A stretch of DNA of 64,000 nucleotides, taken from contig DAHUXS010000003.1 in the NCBI GenBank assembly GCA_027306995.1, positions 186,001 to 250,000 of the forward strand, given 5' to 3'. Of this stretch, positions 53,517-62,740 are shown in pieces. Each line of letters begins with the position of its first letter. The first letter of the stretch is position 1. This DNA comes from Lysobacter sp. (GTDB lineage Bacteria > Pseudomonadota > Gammaproteobacteria > Xanthomonadales > Xanthomonadaceae). The position numbers and the translations under genes are program-made. The notes beneath the pieces were generated by a model. The model saw nothing but the letters and a program-made list of their open reading frames with translations. It was not told the DNA's origin and ran no database searches.

Positions 53517-54065
53517 TCACGGGTAGATCACGCGCCGGGCACCTGAATAGCGGGCCAGCCAATAAGGTGTGTCGATCTTTTCCAGGCGGACCACGGTCCC
53601 GGTGCGAGGGGCATGGATGAAACGGCCTTCGCCGACATAGATGCCAACGTGGCTGATCTGGCCATCGGCGCCAAAGAAGATCAGGTCGCCGGTCTGCAGG
53701 GCATCGAGGGCGATCCGCGGCCCCTCGACCTCGGCCAACTCGCGCGAAGTCCTTGGCAGGCGCATGTCCAGCATGTCGCGGAAGACATAGTTGACCAGGC
53801 CGCTGCAGTCGAAGCCGCCACCCGGGCTGGTGCCGCCCCAGACGTAGGGCGTGCCGACCAGGCTGATCGCCCGCATCAGGACGGCATTGGCGGCGTCGGT
53901 GCCGTGCAATGGGGTCACGTTCCAGTGCCCGGCAGCCGCAGGGGGCGGAGGCAAGGTGGTGTTGTCGGGGTTGCCGGCCATCGCCAAGCCTGGGCAGGCG
54001 AGGGCGAGCAGGGCCAGGCCCATGCCGGCCCGGGCGCGGATCGATGCAGTTCGCACTGGCGACAT
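53517..54065 (-). CDS. NlpC/P60 cell-wall peptidase, paralogue 2
   Basis: A 182-residue exported peptidase. The signal peptide ends near GLAMAGN, a proline-rich linker (TTLPPPPAAAG) follows and then the NlpC/P60 domain with Cys87 in GFDCSGLV, His139 in ISHVGIYVG and His151 in FIHAP. It is shorter than paralogue 1 mainly in the linker. ATG 54065 starts the signal peptide; upstream frame is not conserved. It is likely a peptidoglycan-remodelling DL-endopeptidase. Confidence 0.9.
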   Translation of the reverse strand: MSPVRTASIRARAGMGLALLALACPGLAMAGNPDNTTLPPPPAAAGHWNVTPLHGTDAANAVLMRAISLVGTPYVWGGTSPGGGFDCSGLVNYVFRDMLDMRLPRTSRELAEVEGPRIALDALQTGDLIFFGADGQISHVGIYVGEGRFIHAPRTGTVVRLEKIDTPYWLARYSGARRVIYP

Positions 54066-54176
54066 GGAGCCCCTCCCCGGATAATGTCCAACGGCGCATG
54101 GCCGACCGGACGTGATCGGTGGCTGAAGTCTGCCCGCATCCGATACCAAATTTCAATACCTTACAAGCAGATATTC

Positions 54177-54665
54177 ATGAAAATTGAGAAAGACAAGGTC
54201 GTGCGCTTTCATTATTCGGTCGGCCCGATCGGTCAGCCAGCCGAGGAAAGCTCGAAAGAGCGCGGCGAGCCGCTCGCCATCCTGGCTGGCCACGGCAACA
54301 TCATCCCGGGCCTCGAGAAGGCGATGGAAGGCCGTGAAACCGGCGACACCTTCGAAGTCGACGTGCCGGCGGCCGATGCCTACGGCGAGCGCCGCGAAGG
54401 CCTGAGCCAGCGCATCCCCAAGAAGCATTTCGGCACCGCCAAGCTGGAGCCGGGCATGCAGGTCGTGCTCAACACCAACTTCGGCCCGCGCGCGGTGACG
54501 ATCGAGAAGGTCGGCATGACGGCGGTCGACGTCGACCTCAACCACCCGATGGCCGGCAAGGACCTGCATTTCGACATCGAAATCGTCGAAGTGCGCGATG
54601 CCACCCCCGAGGAGCTCGAGCACGGCCACGTCCACGTCCACGGCGATGGTGGGCACCACCATTAA
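54177..54665 (+). CDS. slyD: FKBP-type peptidyl-prolyl isomerase SlyD
   Basis: A 162-residue cytoplasmic isomerase and chaperone with the SlyD start MKIEKDKVVRFHYSV, the insert-in-flap part GNIIPGLEKAMEGRETGDTF, and a short histidine-rich tail (HGHVHVHGDGGHHH) that can bind nickel. It is shorter than E. coli SlyD (196 residues), whose metal tail is longer. The ATG at 54177 starts the conserved part. Its stop is 8 bp before a GTG-started oxidase gene. Confidence 0.93.
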   Translation: MKIEKDKVVRFHYSVGPIGQPAEESSKERGEPLAILAGHGNIIPGLEKAMEGRETGDTFEVDVPAADAYGERREGLSQRIPKKHFGTAKLEPGMQVVLNTNFGPRAVTIEKVGMTAVDVDLNHPMAGKDLHFDIEIVEVRDATPEELEHGHVHVHGDGGHHH

Positions 54666-54673
54666 GGGACGGT

Positions 54674-55942
54674 GTGGCCAGCACTGATCTGCCAGCCACC
54701 GATGTCCTGATCGTCGGTGGTGGCGTGGCCGGATTGGCATCGGCGCTGGCATTGCTGCGCGCCGGCCGTTCGGTTCGCCTGATCGAGGCGCGTACGCTCG
54801 GCAGCGGCGCGTCGCACGGCAATTGCGGCACCCTGACGCCGAGCCACGCGCCGCCGCTGGCGGCGCCCGGCACGGTGTTGAAGGCATTGAAGTGGATGCT
54901 GACGCCGGATGCGCCGCTTTACGTGCATCCCGGCTTCGATCCGGCGCTGTGGCGCTGGCTGATGCGTTTCGCTCTGCGCTGCAACCTGCGCGACTGGGAA
55001 CGCAGCGCGCGCGCCAAGCACGCCATCCTCGAGCACTCGTTGCAACGCATCCGCGCCTGGGTCGACGAACTCGCGCTCGATTGCGGATTCCACGATTCGG
55101 GCGAGGACTATGTGTTCCGCACCCAGCGCCTGTTCGAACACGACCAGGAAGAATTTCCGCTGTTGCGCGAGCTCGGCGTCCAGGTCGAGGCGATCGACGG
55201 GCGCACCTACGAATCGATGGAGCCGGCGCTGAAACCGGGCATCGCCGGCGCGATCCGTTTCAGCGGCGATTCGATGCTGCGCCCCGATCATTATGTCGAC
55301 GAGCTGGCGCGCAATGTCCGCGCGCTGGGCGGGCAGATCCATGAATCCTGCGCGTTGTCGGGATTGCAGCAAGGCAGTCTCGGTTGGGAGATCGAAGCCG
55401 GTGGTGTGCGGTTTGCCGCGCGCAATGTCGTGGTCGCGGCCGGTTCGTGGTCGCCGTTGCTGGCGCGTGCCCTCGGCGCCGGCTGGTTGCGCGGCCTGAT
55501 CCAGCCCGGCAAGGGCTATTCGATCACCTATTCGCGTCCCGCATTGACGCCGCAGCGGCCGGTGATCCTGCGCGAACGCTCGGTCTGTGTGACCACCTGG
55601 GGCGATGGCTATCGCCTCGGCAGCACGATGGAATTCTCCGGCTACGACGACAGTCTCAATCCGCGCCGGCTCGCCGCGCTGGAGCGGGGCGCTCGCGAAT
55701 ATCTCCACGATCCGGTTGGCGCCGAAGTGCAGGAACGCTGGTGCGGCTGGCGACCGATGTGCGTCGATGACGTGCCGCTGATCGGTGCCGTGCCCGGGCG
55801 TCCCGGACTGTGGCTGGCGACAGGCCACGGCATGATGGGGGTGGGAATGAGCGCCGCGACCGGCGAACTGATCGCCGATCTCGTCTGCGGGCGGGCGACG
55901 CATCTCGATCCCGCTGCCTACGCACCGGCGAGGTTCGCATGA
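54674..55942 (+). CDS. FAD-dependent amino-acid oxidase/dehydrogenase (DadA-like)
   Basis: A 422-residue flavoprotein with the dinucleotide loop DVLIVGGGVAGLASALALLRAG (10-30, read in parts) and the late FAD motif GLWLATGHGMMGVGMSAATG. It resembles D-amino-acid dehydrogenases (DadA) that feed electrons to the respiratory chain, but substrate residues are not judged. The start is GTG 54674, which gives the N-terminus directly. Its stop overlaps the hutG start as ATGA (55939-55942), so both products may work on the same amino-acid pool. Confidence 0.87.
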   Translation: MASTDLPATDVLIVGGGVAGLASALALLRAGRSVRLIEARTLGSGASHGNCGTLTPSHAPPLAAPGTVLKALKWMLTPDAPLYVHPGFDPALWRWLMRFALRCNLRDWERSARAKHAILEHSLQRIRAWVDELALDCGFHDSGEDYVFRTQRLFEHDQEEFPLLRELGVQVEAIDGRTYESMEPALKPGIAGAIRFSGDSMLRPDHYVDELARNVRALGGQIHESCALSGLQQGSLGWEIEAGGVRFAARNVVVAAGSWSPLLARALGAGWLRGLIQPGKGYSITYSRPALTPQRPVILRERSVCVTTWGDGYRLGSTMEFSGYDDSLNPRRLAALERGAREYLHDPVGAEVQERWCGWRPMCVDDVPLIGAVPGRPGLWLATGHGMMGVGMSAATGELIADLVCGRATHLDPAAYAPARFA

Positions 55943-56724
55943 CGAATACGCCGATTTTTTCGCTGCACCGGGGCAGCGCGCCGTTGCTGGTCAGCCTGCC
56001 GCACGATGGCAGCGAAATCCCGGACGACATCGCGCAACGACTGGCGCCGGATGCGCGCAAGGCGCCGGATACCGATTGGTGGGTTTCGCGGCTGTACGCA
56101 TTCGCCAAGGAACTCGGCGCATCGATCCTGGTGCCGCGCCATTCGCGTTATGTCGTCGATCTCAATCGTCCACCCGACGACACTTCGCTCTACCCCGGCC
56201 AGAACACCACCGGCCTGTGCCCGATCGTGCAGTTCAGTGGTACGCCGGTGTATCTCGAAGGCGGCGAGCCCGATGCCGCCGAAATCACGCGGCGCGTGGA
56301 TGTGTATTGGCGGCCGTATCACCAGGCGCTGCAGGATGAGTTGAAACGCATCCGCGACTTGCATGGGCGCGCAGTGCTGTGGGAAGGGCATTCCATTCGC
56401 GGCGAACTGCCATTCCTGTTTGAAGGCCGGTTGCCTGATTTCAATCTCGGCACCGTCGGCGGTGCGAGTTGCCGGCCGGAGCTGCAGCAACGGCTCGAAG
56501 CTGTGCTGGAAGCGCAAACAGGCCACACGCATGTGGTCAACGGGCGCTTCAAGGGCGGTTACATCACCCGCCACTATGCAGATCCGGTCAACGGCATCGA
56601 TGCGGTGCAGCTGGAACTGGCGCAGCGCACCTACATGGACGAACAGCGCGTCGAATGGGATGACCACAAAGCACAGCGCCTGCAACAGGTGTTGCAGGCG
56701 TTGCTGGAAACCGCGCTGGACTGA
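55939..56724 (+). CDS. hutG: N-formylglutamate deformylase
   Basis: A 261-residue enzyme that turns N-formylglutamate into glutamate and formate, the last step of one histidine degradation route. It has the family LVSLPHDGSEIP start, RHSRYVVDLNRPPDDTSLYPGQ, and EGHSIRGELPFLFEGRLPD with likely metal-binding residues. It overlaps the DadA-like gene by ATGA. hutU is far away in the window (10310-11998), and hutH and hutI are not seen, so the pathway is split on this chromosome. Confidence 0.9.
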   Translation: MTNTPIFSLHRGSAPLLVSLPHDGSEIPDDIAQRLAPDARKAPDTDWWVSRLYAFAKELGASILVPRHSRYVVDLNRPPDDTSLYPGQNTTGLCPIVQFSGTPVYLEGGEPDAAEITRRVDVYWRPYHQALQDELKRIRDLHGRAVLWEGHSIRGELPFLFEGRLPDFNLGTVGGASCRPELQQRLEAVLEAQTGHTHVVNGRFKGGYITRHYADPVNGIDAVQLELAQRTYMDEQRVEWDDHKAQRLQQVLQALLETALD

Positions 56725-56727
56725 AGG

Positions 56728-58680
56728 TCAGTGGGCGGCAGCAGGTGGGCTGCCGTCCCCGATGTTCTTCTTCAGGAACGTTTCCATGCGTTCGAACAAC
56801 TGGGTGCGGTTGTCGACACCATAGAAGCCGTGGCCTTCACCGTCGGCGACCATGGTTTCGACCTTGACGCCCTTGGATTCCATCGCGTTCCTCAGCGCCT
56901 TGAACTGGTCGATGGGGACGCGTTGGTCGATGGAGCCGGCGGCCAGGAAGACCGGGACCTTGATCTTGTCGATGTTGCGTGCCGGCGAATTGGCCGCGAG
57001 TACGGCGGGATCGGTGCCAACCGCGCGGTCCAGATAGCGCATGCCGGATTTGCGTTCCTGGATATCGCCGACCTTGCGCATCAGGCCGAGGTCGTAGACG
57101 CCGACGTAGCCGATTGCGCATTTGTAGAGCTCGGGGAAGCGGATCACTTGCATCATCGCGGCATAGCCGCCGTAACTGGCGCCGAAAGTGCAGATGCGGC
57201 CGGGGTCGGCGCCCTTGTGCTCGATCACCCACTTCACGCCGTCGGCGATGTCGTCCTGCATCTTGCCGCCCCATTCGCGGTAGCCGAGGCGTTCGAAGTC
57301 CTCGCCGCGCCCGCCGGACCCACGGTAATTGACCTGCAACACCGCATAACCGCGGCTTGCGAGGAATTGCACCTCCGGATCGAAGCCCCAAGTGTCATTG
57401 ACGCCATGAGGACCGCCGTGTGGCATCACCACCATCGGGCCAGCGCCATTGTGGTTGGTGGTGAGGAAACCGTGGATGGTTTCGCCGTGGCGGGACTGGA
57501 ATTCGATGGGGATGACCGTGGCCATCTGCTCGGGCTTGAGCCAGGGACGATATTCGGCCACACGTTGCATCTTGCCGTTGTCACGGTCGAACAGGTACCA
57601 CGCGCCCGAATCATGGTCCGAATTCGTGGAGAGCAGCACCTTGCGGCTGTCGCGGGTGAAGGAGTGGATGTAGACCAGGTGGCCGGGGAACGCGTTCATC
57701 AGGCCCGCATGGAGTTGCGCGTATTCCGACTTCGGATCCAGATACACCACGGACGGCTTTGCATAGTCGGAAATCAACGCGAACGGCGGGCCATTGCGCC
57801 CGGCGCGCAGGACTGTTCCGACATCAAAGCCTGGTTTGCTCGAAACCAGCGTTCTTGCCCCGGTCTTGAAGTCCAGTTTGTAGAAGGATTCCGCTTCGCC
57901 ATGGTCGCTGATCGCCGCATAAGCGGTGTTGTCGTCCTTGTCGAAGAACAGCATGGAGATTTTCCAGCCGCCCAGTGATTTCGGCATCGGCGTCCACGCC
58001 GCTTCCGGAGTCGGGCGATAGAAAAGCAGGGGCTCGTCGTTGTCGGTCCTGCGCAGGAACGCACGTGCGCGCCCATGGGTGTCGACCCACAGCATGGATG
58101 CGTCACTGATGCGCTCGACCTGCTCGCGGGCACCGGTGCGGGTGTCGACCTTGTACAGGACCGTATCCGGCTTTTCCCCGCAGTCCCAGCATTCGAATTC
58201 GATCAGCACTTTGCCGGGTTCGTCGTCCAGCACCTTGATGACTTGGGCAAAGCCTTCGTCCTTGCGGCGGCCGCTTTGGAAATCGTGGTCGCGAAAATAT
58301 CCGAACAAAGTCTGCTGGCTTTTGCCGGTCGGATCCGTCGAGAAGATTTGCCCAATGCTGTAGGGGCGCGGCTCGAGCGCCATATTGGTGGCGCGCGCCA
58401 CGGTGATGATGTTGTCCGCGCTCCAGGTGATGTCGGAGACGTGCTCCATGTTGCCGAAGCGGAGGATTTGAGTCTTGCCGACGCCATCCAGCGGCACGAC
58501 CTGCAACTGGGTTTCCCGATTGTCGGCGGTTGGTACCCCCATCGCGATGTACTTGCCATCGGGCGACAAGGCGACTTCATTCACCTCGCCCCAACGGGCG
58601 AAGTCGCGGGCGGTCGGTTGTTGTGCGAATGCAGCACATGGCAATAGCAGCGCCAGGAGCGCGGCAGTGGTCGTCTTCAT
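56728..58680 (-). CDS. Exported S9-family prolyl oligopeptidase-like peptidase
   Basis: A 650-residue peptidase with a signal peptide ending near CAAFAQQ, an N-terminal propeller (about 30-380) and a C-terminal alpha/beta-hydrolase domain. The nucleophile is Ser502 in FGASYGGYAA; the acid lies in GSIDQRVP and the histidine in GEGHGFY near residue 625. It resembles dipeptidyl or acylaminoacyl peptidases of the S9 family. The ATG at 58680 starts the signal peptide. It stops 3 bp after the convergent hutG. Confidence 0.9.
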   Translation of the reverse strand: MKTTTAALLALLLPCAAFAQQPTARDFARWGEVNEVALSPDGKYIAMGVPTADNRETQLQVVPLDGVGKTQILRFGNMEHVSDITWSADNIITVARATNMALEPRPYSIGQIFSTDPTGKSQQTLFGYFRDHDFQSGRRKDEGFAQVIKVLDDEPGKVLIEFECWDCGEKPDTVLYKVDTRTGAREQVERISDASMLWVDTHGRARAFLRRTDNDEPLLFYRPTPEAAWTPMPKSLGGWKISMLFFDKDDNTAYAAISDHGEAESFYKLDFKTGARTLVSSKPGFDVGTVLRAGRNGPPFALISDYAKPSVVYLDPKSEYAQLHAGLMNAFPGHLVYIHSFTRDSRKVLLSTNSDHDSGAWYLFDRDNGKMQRVAEYRPWLKPEQMATVIPIEFQSRHGETIHGFLTTNHNGAGPMVVMPHGGPHGVNDTWGFDPEVQFLASRGYAVLQVNYRGSGGRGEDFERLGYREWGGKMQDDIADGVKWVIEHKGADPGRICTFGASYGGYAAMMQVIRFPELYKCAIGYVGVYDLGLMRKVGDIQERKSGMRYLDRAVGTDPAVLAANSPARNIDKIKVPVFLAAGSIDQRVPIDQFKALRNAMESKGVKVETMVADGEGHGFYGVDNRTQLFERMETFLKKNIGDGSPPAAAH

Positions 58681-58756
58681 GGATTCCCCTTCCATTGACT
58701 GGTCTGGTGAGATTACTGCAAGGGACGCGCCGTGCGGAAGTGGGTGGGGGCGGGTT

Positions 58757-59431
58757 TCAGCTGGTGGCTTTCACTGCGCGCAACTCCCAGCGCAACCAGT
58801 GGCGTTGTGGAGGATCGCGTTCCTCGGGCTTGCCGCGCATGCGCCGCGACCAGTGGCGGAAACGTTGCGCCAGTCGCTTGCCGCCGGTTTCGTACTGCTT
58901 GGCCGGGCGAATCGGGTTGTCCGTGCTGTCGGCATCGGCATTGCGCGCTTCGTCGGGGTGCACCCAGTCCTGGCGAACCAGTTCGAAGTGGCCACGGAAT
59001 CCGTAGATCCGGCCGATCGGCGCATCGCCGGTGAAATACGCCAGGGTGTCTTCGGTGATGAAGTTGACGTGGGTCGGATCCACGAAGGCTTCCGGGTATG
59101 GCCACGCGGGCGTCACTGCATAGAAGCGGCCGCCATCGGCGAGCGCGCGCCAGATCTCGTTCATCAGTTCAATGAAGGGCAGGCGGGTTCCACCGTTGCC
59201 ATCGGCGAGCAGGCGCGGCACGTGCTCGATGAAATCGAAGGCCGAGATCGAATCGAAATAGTCGTCGGGATAGGGGATCGCCTCGATCACCACGTTGGCG
59301 CGACGATAGGTGAAACCGGCATCGCCCGCGTCGAGCGGGCGCATGTCGACGCCGTGCAGTTCCGCGCGATCGTAAGGGTTGCGCGGGAACTTGCCGCAGC
59401 CGAGGTCGAGGTGGCGATCGCCGGCCATCAC
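58757..59431 (-). CDS. Class I SAM-dependent methyltransferase coupled to parE
   Basis: A 224-residue protein with the SAM motif HLDLGCGKFPRNPYD, acidic VDM and the SISAFDFIEHVPR motif. The C-terminus is basic (RFRHWSRRMRGKPE). It starts at GTG 59431, which overlaps the parE stop (GTGA 59428-59431), or at ATG 59428. No family substrate is known to me; the coupling to parE may be accidental. Confidence 0.87.
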   Translation of the reverse strand: MMAGDRHLDLGCGKFPRNPYDRAELHGVDMRPLDAGDAGFTYRRANVVIEAIPYPDDYFDSISAFDFIEHVPRLLADGNGGTRLPFIELMNEIWRALADGGRFYAVTPAWPYPEAFVDPTHVNFITEDTLAYFTGDAPIGRIYGFRGHFELVRQDWVHPDEARNADADSTDNPIRPAKQYETGGKRLAQRFRHWSRRMRGKPEERDPPQRHWLRWELRAVKATS

Positions 59432-61317
59432 ACGTCCAGCGTGGCGAGGTCGCCCTTCTGTTCCAGCCAGGCCTTGCGATCGCTGGCGCGCTTCTTGGCC
59501 AGCAACATGTCCATCAGGCCACGGGTCGCGTTCTCGTCGTCATTGGTCAGCTGCACCAGTCGGCGGGTATCGGGGTGGATCGTCGATTCGCGCAACTGCT
59601 GCGGATTCATCTCGCCCAGCCCCTTGAAGCGGGTGATCGTCACCGCGCCCTTCATTTTCTCGCGCTCGATGCGTTCGAGCATCAGGCGCTTCTCTTCCTC
59701 GTCCAGCGCGTAGAACACCTGCTTGCCGACATCGACGCGGAACAGCGGCGGCATGGCGACGAAGACGTGGCCGGCATCGACCAGTGCCGGGAAGTGGCGC
59801 AGGAACAGCGCGCTCAACAGCGTGGCGATGTGCAGGCCGTCCGAGTCGGCGTCGGCGAGGATGACGACCTTGCCGTAGCGCAGGCCGGAGATATCGTTCT
59901 TGCCGGGATCGCAGCCGATGGCGACGGCGAGGTCGTGCACTTCGGTCGAGGCCAGCACCTGTCCCGATCCGACTTCCCAGGTGTTGAGGATCTTGCCGCG
60001 CAACGGCAGGATCGCCTGGAAATCCTTGTCGCGCGCCTGTTTGGCGCTGCCGCCGGCGGAGTCGCCTTCGACCAGGAACAGCTCGGTGCGCGAAAGATCC
60101 TGGCTGATGCAGTCGGCGAGCTTGCCGGGCAGGGCCGGACCTTGCGTCACTTTCTTGCGGACGATTTGCTTCTCGGTCTTCAATCGTGCCGATGCGCGTT
60201 CGATCGCGAGTTGCGCGATCTTCTCGCCGAATTCGATGTGCGCGTTCAACCACAGCGAAAACGCATCGTGGCTGGCCGATTCGATGAAGGCCGCGGCTTG
60301 GCGCGAGCTCAACCGTTCCTTGGTCTGGCCGGAGAACTGCGGTTCCTGCATCTTCAGCGACAACACGAAGGCGACGCGGTCCCACACGTCTTCCGGCGCC
60401 AGCTTGACGCCGCGCGGCAGCAGGTTGCGGAAGTCGCAGAACTCGCGCAACGCGCCGGTGAGCCCGGAACGCAGGCCGTTGACGTGGGTGCCGTGCTGCG
60501 CGGTCGGGATCAGGTTGACGTAGCTTTCCTGCACCAGTTCGCCTTCCGGCAGCCACGCGACCGCCCAGTCGACGATCTCGGTGTCCTTCTTCATCTGTCC
60601 GACGAAAAGATCGGGCGGCAACGATTCGTTGTTGGCGAGCTCACCCTTCAGGTAATCGCGCAGGCCGTCTTCGTACAGCCACTCATTCTTCTCGCCGCTG
60701 GCTTCGTCGAACAGGGTGACGGCGAGGCCCGGGCACAACACGGCCTTCGCGCGCAGCAGGTGGCGCAGAGCGCGCGCGCTGAACTTCGGTGTGTCGAAAT
60801 ACTTCGGGTCCGGCCAGAAGTGCAGGCGGGTACCGGTGTTCTTCTTGCCGACGCTGCCGACGATCTCTAGCTTCGACACGCGATCGCCGTTGGCGAAACC
60901 CATGTGGTACTCGTTGCCCTCGCGCTTGATGTAGACATCGACGCGGGTCGATAGCGCGTTCACCACGCTGACGCCGACGCCATGCAGGCCGCCGCTGAAG
61001 GTGTAGTTGCGATTGTTGAACTTGCCGCCCGCGTGGAGGCGGGTGAGGATCAGCTCGATGCCGGGAATCTTCTCTTCCGGGTGGATGTCCACCGGCATGC
61101 CGCGACCGTCGTCGGCGACTTCGCAACTGCCATCGGCATGGAGGATGACGTCGATGCGGCTGGCGTGGCCGGCCAGCGCCTCGTCGACGGCGTTGTCGAT
61201 CACTTCCTGCGCCAGGTGGTTCGGGCGGGTGGTGTCGGTATACATGCCCGGGCGGCGCTTGACCGGATCCAGGCCGGAGAGGACTTCGATGTCCGCGGCG
61301 TTGTAACGGGTATTCAT
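59428..61317 (-). CDS. parE: DNA topoisomerase IV subunit B
   Basis: A 629-residue ATPase subunit of topoisomerase IV, which unlinks daughter chromosomes. It has the GHKL ATPase domain (VIDNAVDEALAG, ADDGRGMPVDI, GGLHGVGVSVVNA), the transducer, and the TOPRIM part LFLVEGDSAGGSAKQARD with ILADADSDGLHI. Its end lacks the long insertion of GyrB, which supports ParE over GyrB. The start at ATG 61317 is preferred; the upstream open frame runs over the next real gene. parC is not in the window. Confidence 0.94.
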   Translation of the reverse strand: MNTRYNAADIEVLSGLDPVKRRPGMYTDTTRPNHLAQEVIDNAVDEALAGHASRIDVILHADGSCEVADDGRGMPVDIHPEEKIPGIELILTRLHAGGKFNNRNYTFSGGLHGVGVSVVNALSTRVDVYIKREGNEYHMGFANGDRVSKLEIVGSVGKKNTGTRLHFWPDPKYFDTPKFSARALRHLLRAKAVLCPGLAVTLFDEASGEKNEWLYEDGLRDYLKGELANNESLPPDLFVGQMKKDTEIVDWAVAWLPEGELVQESYVNLIPTAQHGTHVNGLRSGLTGALREFCDFRNLLPRGVKLAPEDVWDRVAFVLSLKMQEPQFSGQTKERLSSRQAAAFIESASHDAFSLWLNAHIEFGEKIAQLAIERASARLKTEKQIVRKKVTQGPALPGKLADCISQDLSRTELFLVEGDSAGGSAKQARDKDFQAILPLRGKILNTWEVGSGQVLASTEVHDLAVAIGCDPGKNDISGLRYGKVVILADADSDGLHIATLLSALFLRHFPALVDAGHVFVAMPPLFRVDVGKQVFYALDEEEKRLMLERIEREKMKGAVTITRFKGLGEMNPQQLRESTIHPDTRRLVQLTNDDENATRGLMDMLLAKKRASDRKAWLEQKGDLATLDV

Positions 61318-61373
61318 GCGGATAGTGTACGGGCAGCGGCGATTCAGTTTGGCCGATGCAATATTGCGGCGAT

Positions 61374-61399
61374 CCGGGAATCTCCCGGTGGAAGGAGGT
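61374..61399 (+). promoter_or_regulatory. Hairpin plus consensus ribosome binding site of small exported gene
   Basis: A 6-bp perfect inverted repeat (CCGGGA / TCCCGG, 3-base loop, 61374-61388) directly precedes GAAGGAGG (61391-61398), which is a nearly ideal ribosome binding site 5 bp before ATG 61404. The hairpin may affect translation or stability. Confidence 0.5.
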
Positions 61400-61403
61400 T
61401 GCA

Positions 61404-61655
61404 ATGAAATTGCGTTCGATTGCCGTACTTGCCGTCGCTGCCCTGATTGCCATGCCGCTGATGGCGCAACAGGCCAGCCAGAAGGCCGATGCGTCCACCA
61501 AGCCGGCGGACAAGGCGGCCCAGAAGGACGACGCCAAGGCGAAAAAGGACGACCACGAGCACGCGGCCGCCAAGAAGGACACGGCCAACGCCCGCGCTGC
61601 CGCGCGCGAGGCCAAGAAGGGCAAGGAGCTGGAAGAGGAAACGCACCCGCTCTGA
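61404..61655 (+). CDS. Small exported lysine/alanine-rich protein
   Basis: An 83-residue protein with a clean signal peptide (MKLRSIAVLAVAALIAMPLMA) and a mature part of charged, low-complexity sequence (KPADKAAQKDDAKAKKDDHEH, AREAKKGKELEEETHPL). I do not recognise it. The very strong ribosome binding site and a strong terminator right after suggest high expression. It could be a secreted or periplasmic disordered protein. Confidence 0.68.
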   Translation: MKLRSIAVLAVAALIAMPLMAQQASQKADASTKPADKAAQKDDAKAKKDDHEHAAAKKDTANARAAAREAKKGKELEEETHPL

Positions 61656-61676
61656 TGGTCCCATGACGGATACACG

Positions 61677-61703
61677 ACGCCCCGCAATGCGGGGCGTTTT
61701 TTT
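61677..61703 (+). terminator. Rho-independent terminator after the Lys/Ala-rich gene
   Basis: A 9-bp stem ACGCCCCGC / GCGGGGCGT with a 3-base loop is followed by T-run to 61703. It is a strong + strand terminator and may also separate the lipoprotein gene on the other strand. Confidence 0.9.
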
Positions 61704-61726
61704 GTTCCAGTGGAACCAGGCAGGCG

Positions 61727-61987
61727 TCAGGGCGTGGTTTGCGGCTGTTGCGTCTGCTCCGGCTGCTGTTCCTTGTGGTCGGAGTCGGACTGCTTGTCCT
61801 CTTTCTTCTTGTCGTCGCCATCGGGGACGACCGCGCGCACGGCGGCGGCAGTGCCCTTGACCGCGAGTTTTCCGGCGCCGTAAACGACCTTGACCGGCGC
61901 CGTGACCACCGAAGTGAGGCAGCCCTGCAGGCTCATCGCCATCAGCGTGATCGCCAGGATCATCAGTGTGCGTTGGATGTTCTTCAT
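61727..61987 (-). CDS. Small lipoprotein of unknown function
   Basis: An 86-residue protein with a lipoprotein signal ending in the lipobox LQGC (about 17-20), a short conserved-looking region (TSVVTAPVKVVYGAGKLAVKG) and a polar Lys/Asp/Gln tail (DDKKKEDKQSDSD, PEQTQQPQTTP). The tail resembles those of small envelope lipoproteins. The start at 61987 follows a possible ribosome binding site AAGGAG. No known family. Confidence 0.7.
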   Translation of the reverse strand: MKNIQRTLMILAITLMAMSLQGCLTSVVTAPVKVVYGAGKLAVKGTAAAVRAVVPDGDDKKKEDKQSDSDHKEQQPEQTQQPQTTP

Positions 61988-62177
61988 GGTCTTGATGATA
62001 CGTGCTCCTTGCGAATGAACCTGCCACGCACCTGAACAAGATGTCATCGCAGCATGAACGGATCGCCTCGCGGTTCAGTGGAGGTTGCGCGCGTCGAAGC
62101 ACTGTGCGGGTGCTGCCGCTGGCAGTGGTCCAACTTCTTTTCTCCCCTCCCGAACAGAAGAAACCGAGGTGAATCCA

Positions 62178-62693
62178 ATGAATGCGAACAAGATCCGGAT
62201 TGCGACGATTGCAGTGGGCGCCGTGTTGATGGCGCCGGCGGCATTTGCACAGGTCAGCGTGGGCGGCGCGGTACGCGGTGGCGTGCAAGCCGGCCCGGTC
62301 GGTGCCGGCGTCGGTGCACAAGGTGGCGCTTCCGCCAACGGGGTCGCCAATGGAATTGGCCATGCCGTCGGTGGTGCCGGCCAGGCTGCAGGACAGACCG
62401 TAAGCGGCGTGGTGCATGGCGTGCACGACACGGCGCAGGGCGCGGTGAACACGGCGGGCCAGGCTGCGAACCAGGTGGGCGCCGCGGCGTCCGGGACTGC
62501 TTCCGGCGCGGCGCAGGCCGTGCAGTCGACCGATACTTCGGCGTCGGGCGGTGCGAAGGTCGATGCCGGCCTCGGCAATGGCGGTGTCAATGCCAGTGCC
62601 GAGGGCAAGGGCGAGGCCAAGGTGAAGGCGAACGGTCGTCATCGCGGCCACCACGCCCATCCGGCACAGGCTCAAAGCTCGAAGACGCAGTAA
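62178..62693 (+). CDS. Exported glycine/alanine-rich protein
   Basis: A 171-residue protein with a signal peptide ending AAFAQ and a mature part made almost fully of Gly, Ala, Val, Gln and Ser in repeats such as GAVRGGVQAGPVGAGVGAQGG and GQAANQVGAAASGTASGAAQA. A basic end (RHRGHHAHPAQ) follows. It looks like a disordered or matrix-forming envelope protein; no family is known to me. GAGGTG lies 6 bp before ATG 62178. Confidence 0.65.
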   Translation: MNANKIRIATIAVGAVLMAPAAFAQVSVGGAVRGGVQAGPVGAGVGAQGGASANGVANGIGHAVGGAGQAAGQTVSGVVHGVHDTAQGAVNTAGQAANQVGAAASGTASGAAQAVQSTDTSASGGAKVDAGLGNGGVNASAEGKGEAKVKANGRHRGHHAHPAQAQSSKTQ

Positions 62694-62740
62694 CCAGGCG
62701 CAACGAACCGGCCACGGCGCAGTGGCCGGGTCCTGCCGCG

